From: Opisthorchis felineus
Taxonomy: Eukaryota; Platyhelminthes; Trematoda; Opisthorchiida; Opisthorchiidae
Reading direction: 5' to 3'
Assembly (NCBI GenBank): GCA_004794785.1
Contig: SJOL01009509.1
Span: 442,884 to 506,883, forward strand
Length of the DNA: 64,000 bases
Shown here: one piece after another, positions 23,044 to 35,323 of the stretch
How positions within the stretch are numbered: the first letter of the stretch is position 1
Layout: the number at the start of each line of letters is the position of its first letter
Position numbers and translations under genes: made by a program
The notes under the pieces: generated by a model
Databases searched by the model: none
Told to the model about the DNA's origin: nothing
The model's input: only the letters and a program-made list of their open reading frames with translations

Positions 23044-24200
23044 GTAAGAATTCCACGTGTGTGTGCGCGCGTTAACTTTTCGCCTGCTGTTATTGTATCC
23101 CGCTCCATTGTCCCCGTTTTTTGTACCGGAATTCCGGTCCTATTTTTTGCCGCCTGTCATTTGACGCTGACGTAAAGGCTTATTTTCATGCACGTCTGTC
23201 AGCCTGTGTGCTACACAGTAACTACTGCTGATATTTTTGCTGTTGTGTTTTTAAACTAGTAACCTTATCACGAAAAACTGGACCTCCGCATTCATTTGGT
23301 AGATACCTGACATTCGTGAACTTTGTGGCAAGGTAGGCTTAGTTGAACAGCTGCTGCATGACAACTGGATCTTTTTTGTCGAGTCATACGCCAAGAGGGC
23401 ATCGTTACCTAAGCTGTATGTTTGAAGATGCTAACTATGGAAGGAGAGGTGATTCCTAGAAAATGCCACCTGTTTGGCGGTATAAAATGCGATTGAAAAA
23501 AAATTGTAAATTCGTGTGCATATCGTAAACACTTCCTCTAAGTATGACTGTTTGTGAGGCAGGTACGCATATCGTCCCCCATGCATAGTTAGTAGTCCCA
23601 CCCGGGGGTACAGATGTGGAAAGCGAAGCAGAAAGTAAATCTGGCATTGTTTTGAGGAGACTGCAGGAATCCGCGTGACTGTTTGATGCCATTGGGTGTA
23701 AAGGATTGGTGTGCAACCAGAACGTGTCGTGCCACGGAGCATAATTTGTGTTCTGCTGCTCCAATCGCTCATAAAACATATAGTTATCATCTGGAGGACC
23801 GATGCGAACTGTTTTCCGTGGCAGTTGCTTTGTCTTTCGAGTGGTATAGCAGTCGAAACTTGATGGTTTAATCTAGCTTAGTGTCGGTTCAGTGTGTTCA
23901 CAATCAATTGACTTATCTAACTTGCATATAACAAGGGCTTTATTGTGCTTCATCTGCTTGAAAGCCTTGCAGTGCTTCTTCCTCACCACTACCACACCCA
24001 CCTTCATCATCAGACAGCGATATGAGAATTTTCGCTGTGTTTCACTGCCGTACAATCACAAAGTGCCTCACGATCAGTGCATTTTCATTCACCTCGCTAG
24101 CTGGTCTTTATAGGTAAAAAGTGTCTACATACCACGTCAGAACGTGCAACTGGATCTGCTTTTCGGGTATAAGGCTTGAACATAAGGTATTCCTGTCTAG
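23044..24200 (+). other. Intron c-d, first part; no recognised feature
   Basis: No coding similarity, SINE or RT motif was found. Several short open frames overlap on opposite strands. Confidence 0.35.
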
Positions 24201-24204
24201 TCTT

Positions 24205-24330
24205 CTATCACCAAGATACATGTAGCCGCGTAGTACGGCAGTGAACCGCCAGTATCAACACTGATGTTGCTGTCTTTGATGATGATGCTGATGATGACGA
24301 TGATGGTTATGATGATGATATAGCCGCGTT
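24205..24330 (+). mobile_element. RTE-like 3' tail with (GAT)n microsatellite
   Basis: The string tatcaacactgatgttgctg followed by (GAT)n-rich sequence (24277-24325) matches the ends of copies A and C read in the other direction (gttcaacactg... cat repeats). It is a severely 5'-truncated insertion in sense orientation. Confidence 0.65.
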
Positions 24331-25559
24331 TTGAACCCACAGCACTTCAAGTATGCAAAACAGTCTCGGAAAACTAATGTGCTAATTCACCTTGCAGATC
24401 TGTGCCTCTGCTTGCAATCATTGACTGTACATGTAAGACCATTCAGGTGGACAGTAATTACACCTGTATCCTGTCAGTAATGGTACGCCATGAACGCCAC
24501 TCGCTCCTTCACTTTCATGGATTAGTGGGCCCTTATTAGGGTTATGACCTTTGACCGGAATCTTTGGATTGATCGAAGCAAAACGGCCAAATGCACTTTT
24601 GTAGGCACTTTTTAGTGTGACGCACTGTAAGATCGCATTTCGCCTGTTCCATCAGGTATCGCGAAATGGGATTAAAAGCGATTCCCTGGCTTATATGGTC
24701 ATGGTGGCTTCTGGATGTACAGGTCCTTCTGTATTTACCTGAACGAGTAGGTGACAGTCCTGCTGTGAAACCAAATAACAGAAGTCTACGCCCATGGTTC
24801 CGGCAAAAAGATCCTCTCACCAATATCTGGCGGTTTCTGTCTGATTAAAGCAAACTGGAATGGTTAAACGATATTGGTGTCTTTTAGCAATATGATTCGT
24901 CAGAAAGCATGACCCCTGAATCGAGAACTGGGTTGCAGGTTTACTACCATCCCGCGATGATTTTGCCGGGAAGTGAAGTCCTTATTTATAGAAAAAAGTC
25001 GATGATTAATTGAATGAATGAGGTGGACTAGATTTTGCTGTTTGGAATACAGAGGACGAGAGGCTTTCCTAGATAGGCGGCTGTAGAGAGCTCCTTTAAA
25101 TCCCAGATCATCAACTCTAACTAGGCTGTATTAGCTAGCAGTAATCTGAAATATCTCTAAGGGCTGCATTCATAGCATTCATAGCTCTTCATTCACAATT
25201 CTTTCGAAACACGCCTTGGTGGAAACAGGAAACAGTCCAAAGGAAATATTTAATACACCTCCGAAAATTAAGCAGTTTCCACTGGTACCCACGAGTTGGT
25301 CCAGTGCAGTTAAGGTTCAGTTCTCCCTCCTTAAATCACCAAGAAAAAATACGCCGAATGTTGAATAATTTCCTCGTGGTGGACTCCATGTCCATGTCCA
25401 ACTCACGAAATCATTGTTCGTAGATCATACACCTAACACAGATTTGGGATCCACGCCTTGGAAAGAGGTCGACATTTCCCTTTCGTTAAGGCTGACCTTA
25501 TACTGTCATTGGTGGTATATGAAGAAGGGTCTAATATTTGGAGCAACCTGCGTGAAAAC

Positions 25560-26010
25560 AAACGTGGTGGTCACGATCCAGAGGCGAATCTCCTGTGAGT
25601 GAAGGCAGATTTAAGATATGAAGACATGATGCCAAGGCCTTTTTCTGAGCCCATCATTAACTGGTTCCCGCCGATTTGAAACGACGGAAGAAGGAACCAG
25701 CGGAAAGGATCAAGTTTTTGGAAAAGTTTATCTGCAATTCCTACACTCGACTATTCTCACACGACATCGAGAACGTCAAGTTCTTCGGAGCAAATGACAG
25801 ATCACAATTTAAGATCTCCCCCCGCACAGTAAATACTCCTGGTGAATGCTGTTTACGATATTGTTCGGGTGGATTTTAAAGAGCTCCGGTCCCATCACCG
25901 AACCGCCACTAGAGGCGTGAATTTGTCCAACCAATACGATATCGATAATTGAAAACCTACCCGTCTGTCTCTCCCATACACATACGGTTAGTTTCCTCTG
26001 TGGATCCACG
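25560..26010 (-). pseudogene. CR1/jockey-like reverse transcriptase relic
   Basis: On the minus strand one frame reads GGSVMGPELFKIHPNN and VNSIHQEYLL, matching the PQGSVLGP-LF-IYIND and LFADD region of jockey/CR1-type RTs. The FADD site itself is changed to CGG. Further along (lower coordinates), GSEKGLGIM recalls the conserved KDLGI block. Frameshifts and stops abound. No ends could be defined. Confidence 0.65.
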
Positions 26011-26159
26011 CACCCTCTGGTACCGCAAAAAACACCCTATTCCTTGGTTGGTTCTTTCTCGCAAGACACGCATCGAACCGGATTGTTGCCGGACTCCTGC
26101 AGCTCATATATAGTTAAACCCGAAGGGTGGAAGCATAGATTGCTGGTAGTATGAGGAGA

Positions 26160-26345
26160 TTTTGGAATTTTCTATAGAGATTTCGTCCTGTGAGTGAAGC
26201 TAATCTATTGTAAAAGGCAGTGCACACATTTCAAGAAACTCCACAGACTGTCGAACGCGCGACGTTCCAATCAGAAGTTTGAACAGCCGTTTGGCCACGA
26301 GATGTTGGTCAGTTGTGTAATTAACTCGCGCTTAGCATATGGCGC
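26160..26345 (+). repeat. Short dispersed repeat family 2, copy 1
   Basis: The copy shares ctatagagatttcgtcc and gcagtgcacacatttca with the copy at 29599 (aatagagatttcatcc, acagtgcacatttca). It contains a B-box-like tcgaacgcgcgac and ends in gtgtaattaactcgcgctta. A second, related end unit follows at 26405-26475. It may be an old tRNA-derived SINE. Confidence 0.45.
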
Positions 26346-26446
26346 CTTTCATCTTTTGATCACGGGATCCACGTCACGTCGACTGGCTACTCGATCGACT
26401 TAGAGAGTTTCGAATCCGCGACCATCGTGCATCAGCACTTGAACTG

Positions 26447-26468
26447 CAGTGTGATTAACTCGCACTTA
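26447..26468 (+). repeat. Left arm of a 22-bp perfect inverted repeat
   Basis: The motif (cagtgtgattaactcgcac, then tta) recurs as its exact reverse complement at 27937-27958, flanking the RT relic at 26560-27760. Similarity beyond the arm continues with gaps (gtcgctc and gatg blocks on the inner side). Confidence 0.8.
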
Positions 26469-26559
26469 AACAGTTGTCGCTCTAGCAGATGTAAGTTTCA
26501 CTCCTCTTGTGAAATTATTCTTCGTTTGAGCTACTTATTTTCCAATACTCATTTTACCG

Positions 26560-27760
26560 ATAGCCTCACGGTTTCTTTCTTGTGTAAGACAAGGCTGTCC
26601 TCTTTCCACTCCCTTCTTCAATCTTGTTATTGATATGCTGCTTGAAATTTCTCTGCCTGCCTCTGAAACCTCGGGAGTCGAAATGCTCCCGGGACGTTCC
26701 CTCACAGACATTGAGTATGCGGACGATATTGCTCTCCTTGGTTCAGATCCTTCCCAAATGCAAACGATTTTAAATAACCTAAATAACTCTGCCGCATGGT
26801 TTGGCATGCGCTTCACACCTGGAAAGTGTGAAGTGCTGCTACAGGACTGGGTGGGATCAAACCCACACCTCATGCTTGCAGGCGAGCCAATCGAAGTGAT
26901 AGATAAATTTGTTTACCTGGGCAGCTGTATCAGTTCCCGTGGACTGGTTGGAGATGAGATTATTTCTCGAATCGGAAAGGCCACGGCAGCTTTTTCCAAC
27001 CTCCGACACCTATGGCGCCGGCGTGACGTGAGTTTGTCTGTCAAGGGAAGAGTTTACACTGCGGTGGTGCGATCTATACTGCTTTATAGATCAGAGACGT
27101 GGCCCCTACGCGCAGAGGACATACGGAGGATATCAGTGTTTGGCCATCGGTGTATTCGAAACATTGGTCAGGTCTGGTGGGAACATCGGATTAGTAGTGC
27201 TGAAGTACGCCAGATGGTCATAAGAAGAAGGAACTCTCCCGCGATAGATGAATTACTCACGCTTCATAGGCTGCGATGGTTGGGACATGTACTCAGCATG
27301 TCAGAAGACCGTCTGCCTCGCAGAGCTGTTTTCGCCCAGCTCCGTGCTGAGTGGAAGTGACCGAGAGGTGGACAGTGTATGACCAGGCGACGAAGTACGA
27401 GAACACTAACCAGTAAACTTAGTCGGATGGGCAGCTGTCGCCTCCCTGGATGGGACCCCGGGACTCAGATCACCAGGGGTTAATGACATTGGGAGAAATG
27501 GCCCAATCGCGCAGTCAATGGCGCTCATGCATCAAAGCTATCGCCTTCAATGCGTAGCTACCCAATTTCGGAACAAACTGAACATGCCTTCGTTTCTAAG
27601 GGTTGGTTGTACGTTCCACATTCCCGTTTTCCGGTGATCGAAACTGTAACAGCTTGAACCAATGTGCCTATAGTACACGGTTTATAACTGATACATTGAA
27701 TTGAATTCTTTCTCGTTGTTCTCGCGAAAAATTAATGCATATCGGAATTTTCTCAGTATT
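26560..27760 (+). mobile_element. RTE-like retrotransposon, second family, RT C-terminal half with intact YADD
   Basis: An open frame holds CVRQGCPLS near 26595, IEYADDIALLG near 26715 (catalytic YADD kept), GMRFTPGKCEVLLQDW, FVYLGSCISSRGLV, SVKGRVYTAVVRSILLY, SETWPLRAEDIRR and HRLRWLGHVLSM. TGA at 27358-27360 interrupts it in frame just before PRGGQ. A further frameshift near 27480 is needed to reach LGEMAQSRSQWRSC and the natural-looking stop at 27555-27557. A 3' UTR-like tail with attgaattgaatt follows near 27700. The RT N-terminus and endonuclease are absent. Confidence 0.88.
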
Positions 27761-27936
27761 ACCTATCCTTCATTGAAACTAGTTTACAATGGTCCCCATA
27801 CATGATGCCGCACGCATCGCTGCATCGTAACCTGTTTTTTCACCCATTGTTACCCCATTCAGTCCATCTATTTGCAATTAACTCAGACGGAGAATAATTT
27901 CATAAGGTGAATGAAAATTCCATCTCGAGCGACGTC

Positions 27937-27958
27937 TAAGTGCGAGTTAATCACACTG
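27937..27958 (-). repeat. Right arm of the 22-bp inverted repeat
   Basis: Exact reverse complement of 26447-26468 (taagtgcgagttaatcacac, then tg). Confidence 0.8.
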
Positions 27959-27959
27959 A

Positions 27960-29598
27960 TGCCTGATAAACGCTTCCATCCTTCACTTTAGTGAAAACAT
28001 CTCAGAAGCAGGTTATCCGCATGCATCTTGGTGGGTGCACGGGACTGTTTTAATTGCTTCTCAAAACGTGCACACTGAGTTGTACATCGGCAGATAAATT
28101 ACTGCACCACGGCAAATCTTCCAATAGATGCTGTCCATCAGGCTTTTCTTTACAAAAGTCAACACAGACCTTAAACACAACTGTGAGTCAAATCAATGTG
28201 TGTGGCATTTTGTCCGCAAGATTTATGGTGATTGACTGTGAAACCGATATTGGACACCCCTGTATTTGCTGGCGCCTTGATTTTATTGTCGTACGCATCG
28301 ATTTTTTGGATTATATAGTAATCTTCTTAACGGCAAAACCAGTAGATTTCCATTTCACCCAAGTTGATTTGCTGTGCGTTTGTTACACCATTAGGTCACT
28401 GGTTTTTGTAACTCGGCTTAATACTGTCCTCGAACATTTAAGCAGACCAATGCAGACACATCTGGTGGTGCTGGTTTTTTGTGAAATCAGTTGCTCGTTA
28501 TTCTTCGAGCATATCGTTGCCGTTCGTAATGTCTCCAGAGAACTTGTGTCGTAGGAGCTTGGTGAGGGGAGAAGGTTGACCTGACTTTGTTCTACTGCAC
28601 CATCCATGGTGCGTTTTTTTCGTGAATGTCCCATTCCCATTCTTACACATGTTGGAACTCCCGAAGTGCATTTTTTCTCGGACCCAGATGGTCTGTTCAG
28701 CCTTTTCCCGACGCAGTTAATAGATAGGTGAAACTGGTTGTTTGCAACCACTCCATTGATTCTGAAGCGTATAGAAATAAAACAGGCCAACTTAGCGGGT
28801 GTAACTATTTTCCTTCTTCGTCTGTGTCTAGGCTATGTTTTGTTCAGGCTCACACGATCATATGAGTTGCACCACGGAAGGACACTAAATCATCACTTCC
28901 GGTATCGTTGTTCTATTCAGCTGTCATCGCATCATCCTATTCTCGTCCACAACTGGTCACACATGGCAGTGTGCATCTAGTTCCCTGCGTGTGTGGCACT
29001 ATTAGATTCCATACCTTTCACATCACAATTGCTGTTGAAATGTTTGTGGCTATGAACCACCTATTTTCTATCGGTATGTTCGTGTCACAAACTGCTGCAG
29101 CTCACTATCAGTTTATGGTAGCTAAAAAAATCAGTAGTGCTTGGGACGTGGGTTGCATGTCCCCTTAGTTAACAGTTTTGTATGGTCACAAACCACACTT
29201 GCGCGCACGGCAAAAAGTTAGGAATAACTTCCGCCTGCTCCCTTGTACTCATATTTTCTGACAAATTGTACTGCGTAGGCGAAGTCAAGAAATCTCTTCG
29301 ACGCGCAGATAGTCCCCGTGGAACTTTATCGATTTCCCCTGGCGCATCCGCAGCGCTTAACTACCCTTCACAAGCTCACTCACAGCACAACTGTACTGCT
29401 ATGTACCCTAAAATGGGACCACTTCAGAAGGAGAGAAAAATACTCCTGTTAGGTGGTGACCATTGTCGGAAGATGATTCTCTCTTTATGTTTTTTATGGA
29501 AGACATCTAGGTAGTTTGTTACTAGTTTTCAACATTCTACACATCAAACATGGTAAGTTCTAAGGTCAAAAGCTCTCGGCAATTGGTTTTTGATGAAA
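27960..29598 (+). other. Intron c-d, unclassified
   Basis: Open frames at 28054-28554 (+, 166 codons) and 28383-28790 (-, 135 codons) overlap on opposite strands. Neither shows domain motifs, and both are regarded as unproven. Confidence 0.35.
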
Positions 29599-29745
29599 TT
29601 TCGGAATTCCAATAGAGATTTCATCCAGCTGATAAGGTACGTTTATGCTGAAAAGCCAAGAAGCTGGTTGATCCTTGTTTAAGATCAATAACAGTGCACA
29701 TTTCACCGATCTCTGGAGTGATTCGAGTCTGTGACCAGTTAATGA
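29599..29745 (+). repeat. Short dispersed repeat family 2, copy 2
   Basis: Matches the 26160 copy in the order ggaatt / tagagatttc / cagtgcacattt and then a B-box-like gattcgagtctgtgacc. The two copies differ at many positions. Confidence 0.45.
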
Positions 29746-31098
29746 CTATATCGTTCGGCTTTCAGGCTAAAATTTTTACTGAAGTTTCAAAATCTCACTC
29801 AACACACCCATTGTAGTAGTTTCCAAGGCAAAGAACTTCGGTTGTTCAATTTTGCTCTACTGTTTAGAAAATCCTTAACTTTTGACGATTGAAGCTGGCA
29901 TAAGATATGTCGGGCTTTGTTTGTCGCGGTACATCATGGAACAATGGCTTTTCGAAGGCAAAGTTGAATGGGAAGGGGAGGGGGAATCTCATGACCCGAG
30001 GTCCAGTACGGCAATACCTGTCACCACCGCTTATGCAGAAGTCAATCAACACGACAGGCGTTGTAAATATGATGGGTAGAAGCATGTTATCTACTTCTTA
30101 AGTTACTTGACTAATTAGTCTGCTCTTTAAAGGAAGCTCAGGAATTCTGGAAGGATGCATGCCTACCAGTATACTTGATTTTGCTTCCATTGAGTAGAAA
30201 CAGTTGGTGAACAGTCAATTTTTTTCTTGCACCATAACCGGTTCGAATTGATCTCACATATCCAGCCACACGGGGCTTCCTTCCCTTCGGCTAACCTTCC
30301 GAAGACTGCTGCTACCCGCATGTAACATTGGGCTGCCAAACGTTCGCGGTCCCGAACCCAGTATTGGTTAGTAAACCGTGCATTTATTTTCGTGGGAGGT
30401 TTTCGACCTCCAGTTTAAATGCACTCATTTGCTTGTCTGCCACTTGCCGAGACACATCACTCTGCCACCGGGAAGCCTCCGCTTTTGATAACTTTCCACG
30501 GGTCCTTAAAGAATTTAAGTTCTTGATCTTGGCATTCTGAGGTAGTGCTGACGAGTTTTCTTTGTCAGGAAGCTTACCTCACTAATTCCCCCCTTGAGTT
30601 ATCCTCACACACTCAGGATTGACGATTTCCGCTCAATGGACCCTCGCCATCAGATCCTAATACACTTATTGAGGTTTTTGAGGTTTTTTGCCTTCTATCC
30701 TCTTGTCGGTTAGCTACAATGCTACCCGAAGAAATCATAGGGAATGAGCTATCGGATGCCTCCGCCCCGGATAAGAGCTATTGGAAAGCCGGACGTGGAT
30801 TCAAGCTAACCGACATTTTCCTCCGGAGCGTAAACCTCCGGATCATTTAGAAGACAATTTTCCTATATTGTCAAGAAGGTCTTTATTACTTATAGTGTTA
30901 AGAGGCATTCCTGCTAACAATCCGGGCTGTCTTATGAGGGTTACAGCCTTTTCGGTGTTGGGTGAGTTGGGCTGTCACCCAAAATTCTCATAAAAATTGT
31001 ATTTGAACTTTCACCTGTATCCTGCGCGCATTTTGGACTTATCATAAACCCTATCTATACCCTAATCTATCTCTTCTCTTCCGTGTTCCTCCTCCAAG
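29746..31098 (+). other. Intron c-d, end; no recognised feature
   Basis: No motif was recognised; short open frames only. It ends with a pyrimidine-rich tract leading into GALNT exon d. Confidence 0.35.
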
Positions 31099-31227
31099 GG
31101 TGATTATGGCGATATTAGCTCCCGGAAGGCGATTCGTGAACGAAACAGCTGCAAGTCTTTCCAGTGGTATTTGGATACCATATACCCGGAGCTGTTTCTG
31201 CCTACGAGAGCGCTTGCCTCTGGAGAC
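31099..31227 (+). CDS. GALNT: GALNT exon d: end of catalytic domain and linker
   Basis: The exon follows cctccaag and stops before gtaagtg. It has 43 codons, phase 0 at both ends. It encodes GDYGDISSR, then [18 protein letters not shown]. The YGDxSxR and CKxFxWYLxxxYPE patterns are the standard end of GALNT catalytic domains. The segment after the proline leads into the flexible linker before the lectin domain. The opposite strand of this exon is also open for 61 codons, but that frame has no recognisable similarity and is treated as a shadow. Confidence 0.95.
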
Positions 31228-34200
31228 GTAAGTGTTTTTCTTCGATATTCAAATTTGGTTTGTTTGGCCTCGTCCTGCTGCGTTTGCATCTTAAATGCTG
31301 CTACAATACAGTTTGTTAAAATAAAACAACCGTTATAGTTTGGTTCCTCGATCTGTTCATTTCGCGCACCGTAACGGCTTGCGAAAATCCTGGTGAAACT
31401 GACCCAATTAATTAAGCTGAAATGGAGATATTCAGCTAATCAACTGGATGCAAGATAAACAGACCACGACGCACCCGAAATCTCGAAAAGTATTGATCAA
31501 ATCACGTACTATCCAATCATTACTCAATCAATCATGTCACAGCTACTACCTACTCTTCAGAAACCATATCAACGCAACCAGAATTGGAGGAATAACCAAC
31601 CCGACCACGCACTGACGATGACTCCGCGTATGGTAACGCAAGTTTTTGCAAACCAGTTGCCAGCCTCGGCAAATAGACCATCTGAGAAACAGCCAATTAA
31701 CCAACAGATTCAGACGGCACCTTTTGGCTCTTTTTCCCGAGGCTGTGGACTGGTAAAGTAGAAAATGTCCATCTCTTCTCGTAGTTGTTTTTTTCTATTT
31801 TTGTTGGCACTGATCCCGACAAATTCCGGTTTTTTTTATTGCGCACAAAAACGCATGAAAAAGGAGAACTTTGCTACAAACCGCAACTGAACTGGATGCA
31901 AAAATACAAGATAGGATTAGTGTTAAAAACCAGTCGCTATTGAGCTACTCTTGAATGCAAGTCGCAAGCTTGTATTTTTAACCAAGGGCCGTCAAGCAGA
32001 CCCAGGGACTTGGATTGGCAAACCACATCAGACTACTATGATGATTTTTTGCCGGATCGCGTCATGCGCGGTAAGCCTCTTAACCGATCCCAAAGGATTT
32101 ATATCCCTTCTGGTCTTGATCAGGGAAACGTAAAATCAAAGCGAAATGAAGCTTGAGTTTTTTCAGTTTTCGGTTCAAGAAGGACTCCATTGCCCACTTC
32201 TTTCGTCGTCGAATTTACTTCGAAGTTGAATTTAGCGGAAAATGGTATCATTTCACTAGCGCTTGTGGAAACTTATAGATTGGTGCCATTCGTAGCATGA
32301 CTGGTTAGTACTGAGCCAGAAACGAGCCTTCATCTCACTTCCAGAAGAAATCACTTCACTAACCCAACAATCATTTTTATCCCGTGGAAACATTTTGAAA
32401 TTGAGCATCCATTGGTTCGGTAATGCTGGAACCCAGCAGCAATGCTGTTTTGTAACTTTCATTGATGTCCCTGTGTGGTGCTGGAGCTGGTTTTCTATAC
32501 GTACACCGTGTAAATGGGTAAACAGAAACAGTGGTTTGGGAATTCTCCCATGGTGATAGTGATCATCTAGCTTCTGGATGACCGTGTGCTAGTTGCTTGC
32601 TGGACTACTTTTGAATTCGGACAACATGACTGATCGAGGAGACGCTAATTCTAGTGGGCTATTCTGGCGAGATGAGTCAAAGAATCGGACCACCGATCCC
32701 AAACACAGCGGAGAAATGTGTCTGCCTACCTAACGTTAGAAAGACAGCTTCACTAGGTCAAACTCCATAGACACCTTATTAATTTCTCCATTGCGTGGTT
32801 ACTGCATGGGTTATGGTCCTCCTGATGTGGTGAATACATACATAACTTCGAAAACCTTTTGAACAAAATGTACGGGCTCGTTTTGACAACCGCAGCCGGG
32901 GCGGATTGACGTTTCGTTGTAGATGATGCTGGTAGTCTCATCCTCTGAACAATTGTAAGTATTCTTGGTCTCCGAGAAGTGGTCGCAGCTTGGTGAAATA
33001 GCTTTATCATGAGAAAACTCCCGCAATTGACGCGCGTCGCCCAATATTCTTTATATATTGTGATAAATTAACGGTTGATAGGATAATTCGAATTCTTGGC
33101 GTTCCGCAAATTGCGTATTCTCACTGTTCTACCCAGACAAAAAGATTAAAAATGAAAATAAATGTACCATAACAGGAATTTCGCTCCCCAGACGGTATCC
33201 TAGACGACCTCTTACAAACTGTTACGATGACCTAATTCTTCTTATTGTGGCAACAACTGGTCCAACAATTTCTGTGAAGAGGCACTAGATTCGAGGCTAC
33301 TCTTTAATCCACACCGCTTGGCATGATAAATTGATCGACCCGGCTGGGGAACTTTACCACAAGAACCGCTAAGTTCCCAACAGTAAGAAGGCTAACTTAC
33401 CGAAATTGTCAACCGGACGAGTATCGGTTCCTGAAAAGCTCAACCGCACCACACCCCGTCTATTTGGGACTCTTCAGGTGGGCTCAGATAGGATGTTGTT
33501 TTTTCCCATTCGGATGTTAAAAAGGTATCATCCATAAGATCACACGCCACTAACCGACTTTGTGTACTGGATTCGTTTGTTCTAGTGAAATGGTCTGACC
33601 TCTCGTCAATATATAAAAAGAACAACAAGCGTCGATCACAGTTGGTTTCCTCTATACCCTTCAAGTGAAATACAGCCGCTTTCACTGTACAGTGAACATC
33701 GCAGTTAGAGAAGAGAAAAGTAAGGAAATACGCAAGTCAGATTCGTTGTTATGGTTTCGCCGTTATCTAACAAAGACACCAGGGAGAAGTGATTAAAATA
33801 TTTGTCTGTGGATAATTGTCGTGGCACCAGGACAGGGGATACAGGGTCAAGCACACGATGACGGGATGGACAGGCTATCTATAGTGCCTGAATGAATCGC
33901 ATCTGCACAAAAGTTGGTCAGTTAAACAGCCGAACGGCTAGTGTCCCAGCGGTAACCAAAGTTAGACTAGTAATTGCCTTTGAATCCCTTTCCTGCACTC
34001 TGTAGGTGGTCCCCAGTGTGCTTGATGAATTATTTGTTTCGATCAGATTCGGTTAATCGGTAATCATTAGATCCTTTATGAAGATTGATGACCATTTAAA
34101 TTAACTACCCTGCCAATAACGAATGATCGGATAGTCCAAGTCACTAGTGAAGGTCTGTCAGTTGTGAAAGATTCAGAACTGATCGAGAGACTGTCGTTTC

Positions 34201-34427
34201 ACAAAGTATGCCAGACTTTTCTGAAAAGTGGGAATCTACTTCACCAAACAGCATTTGGCCTCAAGGTTCAGTTGGCGTTGAAGCCATCTGCTAAGGACAA
34301 GCGCAAATCATTCGTCTCTGGCCTGGTGTGGTCTTGTGGCACTCATTTATTTTTTTACCCGTCCACATTTCCTAAATGTTGAACCTAACGGGACACTGTC
34401 CCATTGCACGATGATCCCTCCCGACAG
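31228..34427 (+). other. GALNT intron d-e, no recognised feature
   Basis: Short open frames on both strands (for example 32753-33044, - strand, two overlapping frames) carry no recognisable domain. A possible degenerate tRNA-like head (agcggtaaccaaag, then cctttgaatccc, near 33955-34000) is too weak to call. Confidence 0.35.
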
Positions 34428-34532
34428 ATTGAGAATATGGCATCTTCGCACTGTGTTGATGGAGCCTTCAACGACAAGATACCAGACAATTTGGTGAAGC
34501 TGTATCCATGCCACCGTCAAAAGGGAAATCAG
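34428..34532 (+). CDS. GALNT: GALNT exon e: ricin-type lectin, alpha repeat
   Basis: The exon has 35 codons between ccgacag and gtaagttg, phase 0 at both ends. It opens with IENMASSHCVDG, which matches the start of the ricin-B domain (IxNxxSxxCLD). It ends with YPCHRQKGNQ, whose GNQ continues into LW of the next exon to complete the first QxW element. The alpha repeat keeps the CVD triad with the Asp that contacts GalNAc in family lectin domains, so this sub-site may be functional. Confidence 0.92.
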
Positions 34533-35323
34533 GTAAGTTGAAGCGGTGGCACGACAGAAGTGGGCTGTTCGGTATTTTTAGACAGACCCTTTCAGACACG
34601 AAAATTGTCCTACTGTAATCTCAGTCGGTCGCTTTTGTTTCCCTGCCTTTCCTCTATCGATGCTTCTGTAACCTCCTCTTTGAAACGAATGCGCTCGCTG
34701 ACAAAATTAGATCACCTCATCACAATCTCGACTCAATGAGACACCACCGTGCCAACCCTGTGGCTTCTGTAATCTTTCAGGGAGGAGGCATAATCGAAGT
34801 AATTATCATGACGAACTGCATGCTTCTGTTGGTCTTCGGTTTGCCTGGCGTTGGGCTGAAAGCTACATCTGCTTGACAAGGAATCAGAAATTCTTTCCAA
34901 ACATGGTGTCTAGAATGCGCTGCTTTGTCTTGGTATATGCTCCTCCGTGGACTGTGTGATCGTACTGACAGCTCAGTCCCCTACTCACCACCTAACAAAA
35001 CCTCACGGTGACAAACTCTGTAACCACCACTGGTGTGACAGGTCACAGCTTTATAGCACAATTACTCTGGCTAACAGCACAGTACAGCCGCCATGTTTTG
35101 CCACGAAACATCAAGTCACTGCGGAAATTTTCTGATAGCGGAACCGTAAGACCACTGTAAATCCTCCTTGTCATCCACAAATCGTTCACCAAGCTCTGTG
35201 CTGTTGGCGAAATTTTACCCCAGGAAAACCCTTACGTTGTTTGTGAGATTGAAGCCCATACTGTAGAGTACGGGCGTTCCTGAAATCCGCATGGTGTCCT
35301 TCAGCTACAGCCTGTAGTGTGGC

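Noticed and set aside
28054..28790. Overlapping 166- and 135-codon frames on opposite strands as genes
   Set aside because: No recognisable domain in either, and opposite-strand overlap argues for chance.
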